The translations under genes were made by a program, and so were the position numbers. Below are positions 38,405 to 64,000 of a DNA stretch of 64,000 nucleotides, piece after piece. Under the pieces are notes generated by a model that was not told where the DNA came from, searched no databases, and saw nothing but the letters and a program-made list of their open reading frames with translations. The number at the start of each line of letters is the position of its first letter. The stretch's first letter is position 1. Source of the DNA: Macrobrachium rosenbergii (taxonomy: Eukaryota; Arthropoda; Malacostraca; Decapoda; Palaemonidae); assembly GCF_040412425.1 (NCBI RefSeq), contig NC_089743.1:85223971-85287970 (forward strand), read 5' to 3'.

Positions 38405-38406
<2 letters not shown>

Positions 38407-38492
38407 AAAAACTCAGAGACCATTAACGTTACCTATACATAAACAGTAATTGTTTATTTTACAGGTACATCTTTCGACGTTGCTTCCAAAAA

Positions 38493-61058
<22,566 letters not shown>

Positions 61059-61109
61059 TCGAAGGGCGTGTCGATGGAAAGTTTCCAAGGAAGTACGACT
61101 GGTTGGAGA

Positions 61110-61214
61110 AGATGTCTTTGTAAGAAGAGCAGATGTCTTTGTAAGAAGAGCAGATGTCTTTGTAAGAAGGGCAGATGTCTTTGTAAGAAGAGCAGATGTC
61201 TTTGTAAGAAGAGC
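61110..61214 (+). repeat. 21-bp tandem repeat just after the protease stop codon
   Basis: Five units of agatgtctttgtaagaagag + c, nearly identical (one G change in unit 3), beginning 51 bases after the stop. In the protease frame the sequence stays open until TGA at 61227-61229 and the units read RCLCKKS. Most simply this is 3'UTR. Confidence 0.95.
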
Positions 61215-61636
61215 ACTGTTCAGATTTGAGGCGTCGAAGCTGTTTTTAATGAGCAGTTGGTAGTAGCTCAAAATCATATCACTGGATAATGGTTAAAAAT
61301 AATTATATGGATAAAGGTAATAACGATGATTTTGTAATTAAGCAAAACTGCCGGTGACTATGCATAATTGTACGCATTTCTGGTAAATGTGACCAAATCT
61401 AACCCAAAGTAACGTGACACTGGAAACGAAGTAAAATTACCCATAATGTATTTAAAAAATCCATCACATTTGCTAAACATGTTTGCACTGATGAATATTA
61501 GCAAAAAGATACATAATCACAAATTCATCACAGTCATCATATCATAAACAAGGAAAAAAAATTATGTTGGCTTATGGACTGCAACTGTGTCAAATGAATT
61601 CATTCCCAGCGTGTATTTGAAATATTTATAATTTTC

Positions 61637-61642
61637 AATAAA
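61637..61642 (+). terminator. Poly(A) signal of the SRCR protease gene
   Basis: First canonical AATAAA after the stop codon, in sequence ttttcaataaagatag. The implied 3'UTR is about 600 bp. Confidence 0.55.
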
Positions 61643-61659
61643 GATAGCAATATTTTCTC

Positions 61660-62460
61660 AAATTGAAGTTTTAGTTACACCTTTTAGAGACAAAAGGTTT
61701 TGATAATGTCTTAGATTGTATAACAGTTAACCTGAGCTCAGCCACTTGACTATAACACTTTAAGTTGATATAAGTTATTTCCATGAATTTTTTTCTTTTT
61801 TTCTTTTTTCCGATTCAGCCAGGGGATACTGAGACTTAGGTGTCCAAGCAGAATAATCAGAATAATGATTTTTCAGTCTTTAGCAAAGTGAAATCAAATA
61901 GGAACGATCTTGAATATTTAAACATCTTATTTGAAACTCATAGTAGATTTACCTTAAGTAAAGCAAAACGTTTTTACCTTAGGTGAAACTACGTAATCTT
62001 AACTTTTGATTCCAAGTTGTGAATGAATTCGTCAGCAAAGTTAATTTCAGGAGGAAAAGGTTAACGCACTGGGACAAGAAAGGGAGGTTTGTTACTTACA
62101 TACTTACTTACAAAGGGGCGGAAAGAGAAAGAACCTTAAAGCTGTTGACATCTGGCTTTTAAATATCGGATCAAGGGCGTCCCGACGACCTGTCAGTGTG
62201 ATGTACGCCCTAACATGAAGCTCATCAGCATGGAGACAGGTACGGGAGAGTTCAGTAACATTCTTATGTAGATTATGTTGCCGTTTCTTTCCCAGATGAC
62301 AGCAGAAATGCGTGTTGGGAATTATCAGATGTTCGGTATCATAATCTGGAAACACGTGAATAAAGTTGTGAATAAATGATGTATGAGACAAACGAAAGGA
62401 AAATATAATTAAAGAACGCAAGGTAAATAAAATTTATAAAAGAATACGACAAAATAAGGA
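61660..62460. other. Intergenic AT-rich stretch
   Basis: No domain or exon seen on either strand. The 105-codon minus-strand frame at 62104-62421 shows no recognisable motif. Confidence 0.55.
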
Positions 62461-62465
62461 AAGGA

Positions 62466-62536
62466 TGGATGTAAAAATATTTCAAGTACAAAAGGCAGGA
62501 ATATTTCTAAAGCATCATTATCAGTATGTAAAACAC

Positions 62537-62578
<42 letters not shown>
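62466..62578 (+). repeat. Dispersed copy of the CT-bearing ~104-bp unit
   Basis: tgtaaaaatatttcaagtac, aaaggcaggaatatttctaa, agcatcattatcagtatgta, then CT run 62528-62578. The same order as the tandem units at 63616-64000. Confidence 0.85.
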
Positions 62579-62585
<7 letters not shown>

Positions 62586-63087
62586 CAGTAGATCCTAAAA
62601 ACGAAAAAGAATAACATAAGAATGGAGAGATTTGGCATTAGATAATAGTTGTGGATTTCTCTATCGAAAGGGAGTGATATTTTCCACTGACATTTTGTCC
62701 CGAGCTGTTTTCCAACTGGAAATCATAATTAAAAATGTGGAAAGGGCATATGGACAACCCGGATAGATAATAAAAAAAAAATATGTATGCATACAATGGA
62801 CTTTCACATTCCTACAGAAGCAGTAAACTGGGCTCTCCCGAGGCACAGTTTCAATTTCACTTTGAGAAACTGGGATGCTCTCTTGGTCTTCGCTGTTGTT
62901 TTGTTTATTTCATTGCAGACATTAAGTTCTCTTTTGCGCCTGCGACTATTTTGTAGCATTTTCCTTTTACCTAAGACTTGCACCATTTGGGACTTTTTTC
63001 TTTTGACCCGATTTTTGTACCGAAATTCTCATACTCTAGATTTTAAATCCCAAGGGTTTTACTGATTCTCTTGAATCGTTTTCTCCT

Positions 63088-63089
<2 letters not shown>

Positions 63090-63167
<78 letters not shown>

Positions 63168-63249
63168 GTTTACATATTGATAATGATACTTTTTAAATAA
63201 TATTCCTGCCTTTTGTACTTGAAATATTTTTACAGTCTCTCTATCACTC

Positions 63250-63316
<67 letters not shown>
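63090..63316 (-). repeat. Reversed CT-bearing unit between two (GA)n runs
   Basis: GA run 63090-63165, then the unit in reverse (gggtttacatattgataatg, ttcctgccttttgtacttga, aatatttttacagtctctct, atcactccttgagag), then GA run 63253-63316. Confidence 0.88.
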
Positions 63317-63320
<4 letters not shown>

Positions 63321-63615
63321 TAAATATATCTTATTCCTCACTTAAATCGAAAGATTTCAATTATAAAAGGGATGTATGCAAAATATACAATAATGATTTA
63401 AGCATTCAAGTTCTTGCATACATTGACAAAGAATCAATCCAAGTGAACATGAAGTTTTTTCAAAGAGAAATTCCCTGATGATGGCAGTATTTGGTGAAAA
63501 ACGAAAATGTAAAGCAATTTTCACGAATTTCACCAAAACCACCAATTTCCCCAGTTTCCTGCCAGCTATCTGCAGCCTCACCCATCACGACCGTGACCTC
63601 CACTGCCATTCTCTC

Positions 63616-64000
63616 AAGGAGTGATACAAAGACTGTAAAAACTATTTGAAGTGCAGAAGGCAGAATATTTCTAAAGCATCATTACCAATATGTAAAACAC
63701 CTCTCTCTCTCTCTCAAGGAGTGATAGAGAGACTGTAAAAATATTTCGAGTACAAAAAGCTGGAATATTTCTAAAGCATCATTATCAATATGTAAAACAC
63801 CTCTCTCTCTCTCTCTCTCAAGGAGTGACAGAGAGACTGTAAAAATATTCCAAGTACAGAAGGCAGGAGTATTTCTAAACCATAATTATGAATATGTAAA
63901 ACACCTCTCTCTCTCTCTCTCAAGGAGTGATAGAGAGAGACTGTAAAAAGTATTTTAAGTACAAAAGGCAGGAACATTTCTAAAGCATCATTATCAAAAT
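63616..64000 (+). repeat. ~104-bp tandem array of the CT-bearing unit (runs off the window)
   Basis: Units begin at caaggagtgat near 63616, 63716, 63819 and 63921. Each goes through gactgtaaaaa, aggcaggaatatttctaa-type blocks and gcatcattat-aatatgtaaa, and ends in a short CT run. Unit length varies only with the number of CT steps. It continues past the end of the window. Confidence 0.93.

Larger units (their letters stand above)
35279..38464 (+). other. Putative 5'UTR intron with microsatellites
   Basis: If the 5' exon is right, this is the first intron. It contains (CT)n at 36091-36141, the 21-bp minisatellite at 36283-37148, (TA)n blocks at 37665-37896, (GA)n at 37998-38055 and (TTA)n at 38358-38404. 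No coding exon was seen. Confidence 0.35.

Overview
This window is eukaryotic, and the best fit is a decapod crustacean. It is AT-rich and gene-poor. It is packed with long perfect (CT/GA)n, (TA)n and (TAA)n microsatellites, and it holds minisatellites, fold-back repeats, a ~310-bp dispersed repeat family, and rotting non-LTR and tyrosine-recombinase elements. The one clearly resolved gene has 14 coding exons with canonical GT-AG introns. No prokaryotic operon, CRISPR array or rRNA was seen.

Layout. 1-6640 is AT-rich, 3'UTR- or intron-like sequence with a possible last exon at 275-331 (+). 6648-7836 is a ~1.2-kb imperfect palindrome. 7837-20941 has no gene I can support. 20942-21033 (-) looks like the last coding exon of a minus-strand gene, with a candidate preceding exon at 27620-27690. 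21410-25965 is a degenerate non-LTR retrotransposon (endonuclease, reverse transcriptase, RNase H) split by a minus-strand tyrosine-recombinase remnant at about 22690-24165. 26-35 kb holds a tRNA-SINE-like unit, a retroelement 3' end, a 20-bp minisatellite and microsatellites. 36283-37148 is a 21-bp minisatellite.

The main gene (+) runs from a putative promoter and 5'UTR exon near 35.2 kb to a poly(A) signal at 61637. Joining 38493-38534, 41058-41123, 43427-43568, 48116-48234, 49680-49810, 50473-50632, 51216-51422, 52047-52163, 53096-53289, 53492-53660, 54077-54223, 56876-56985, 60084-60192 and 60744-61058 keeps every phase and gives 675 residues. The domain order is signal peptide, SRCR, LDL-receptor class A, SRCR, SRCR, trypsin-like (S1) protease. 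This is a secreted mosaic protease of the neurotrypsin/Tequila kind. The catalytic triad is intact (H471, D520, S620). The S1 pocket appears to carry Asn at position 189 and Asp at 226, rather than trypsin's Asp189/Gly226. Its introns hold retroelement fragments, fold-back elements, SINE-like units and three tandem arrays. A 21-bp array starts 51 bases after the stop codon.

All calls come from reading the sequence. No database search, splice predictor or RNA evidence was available.
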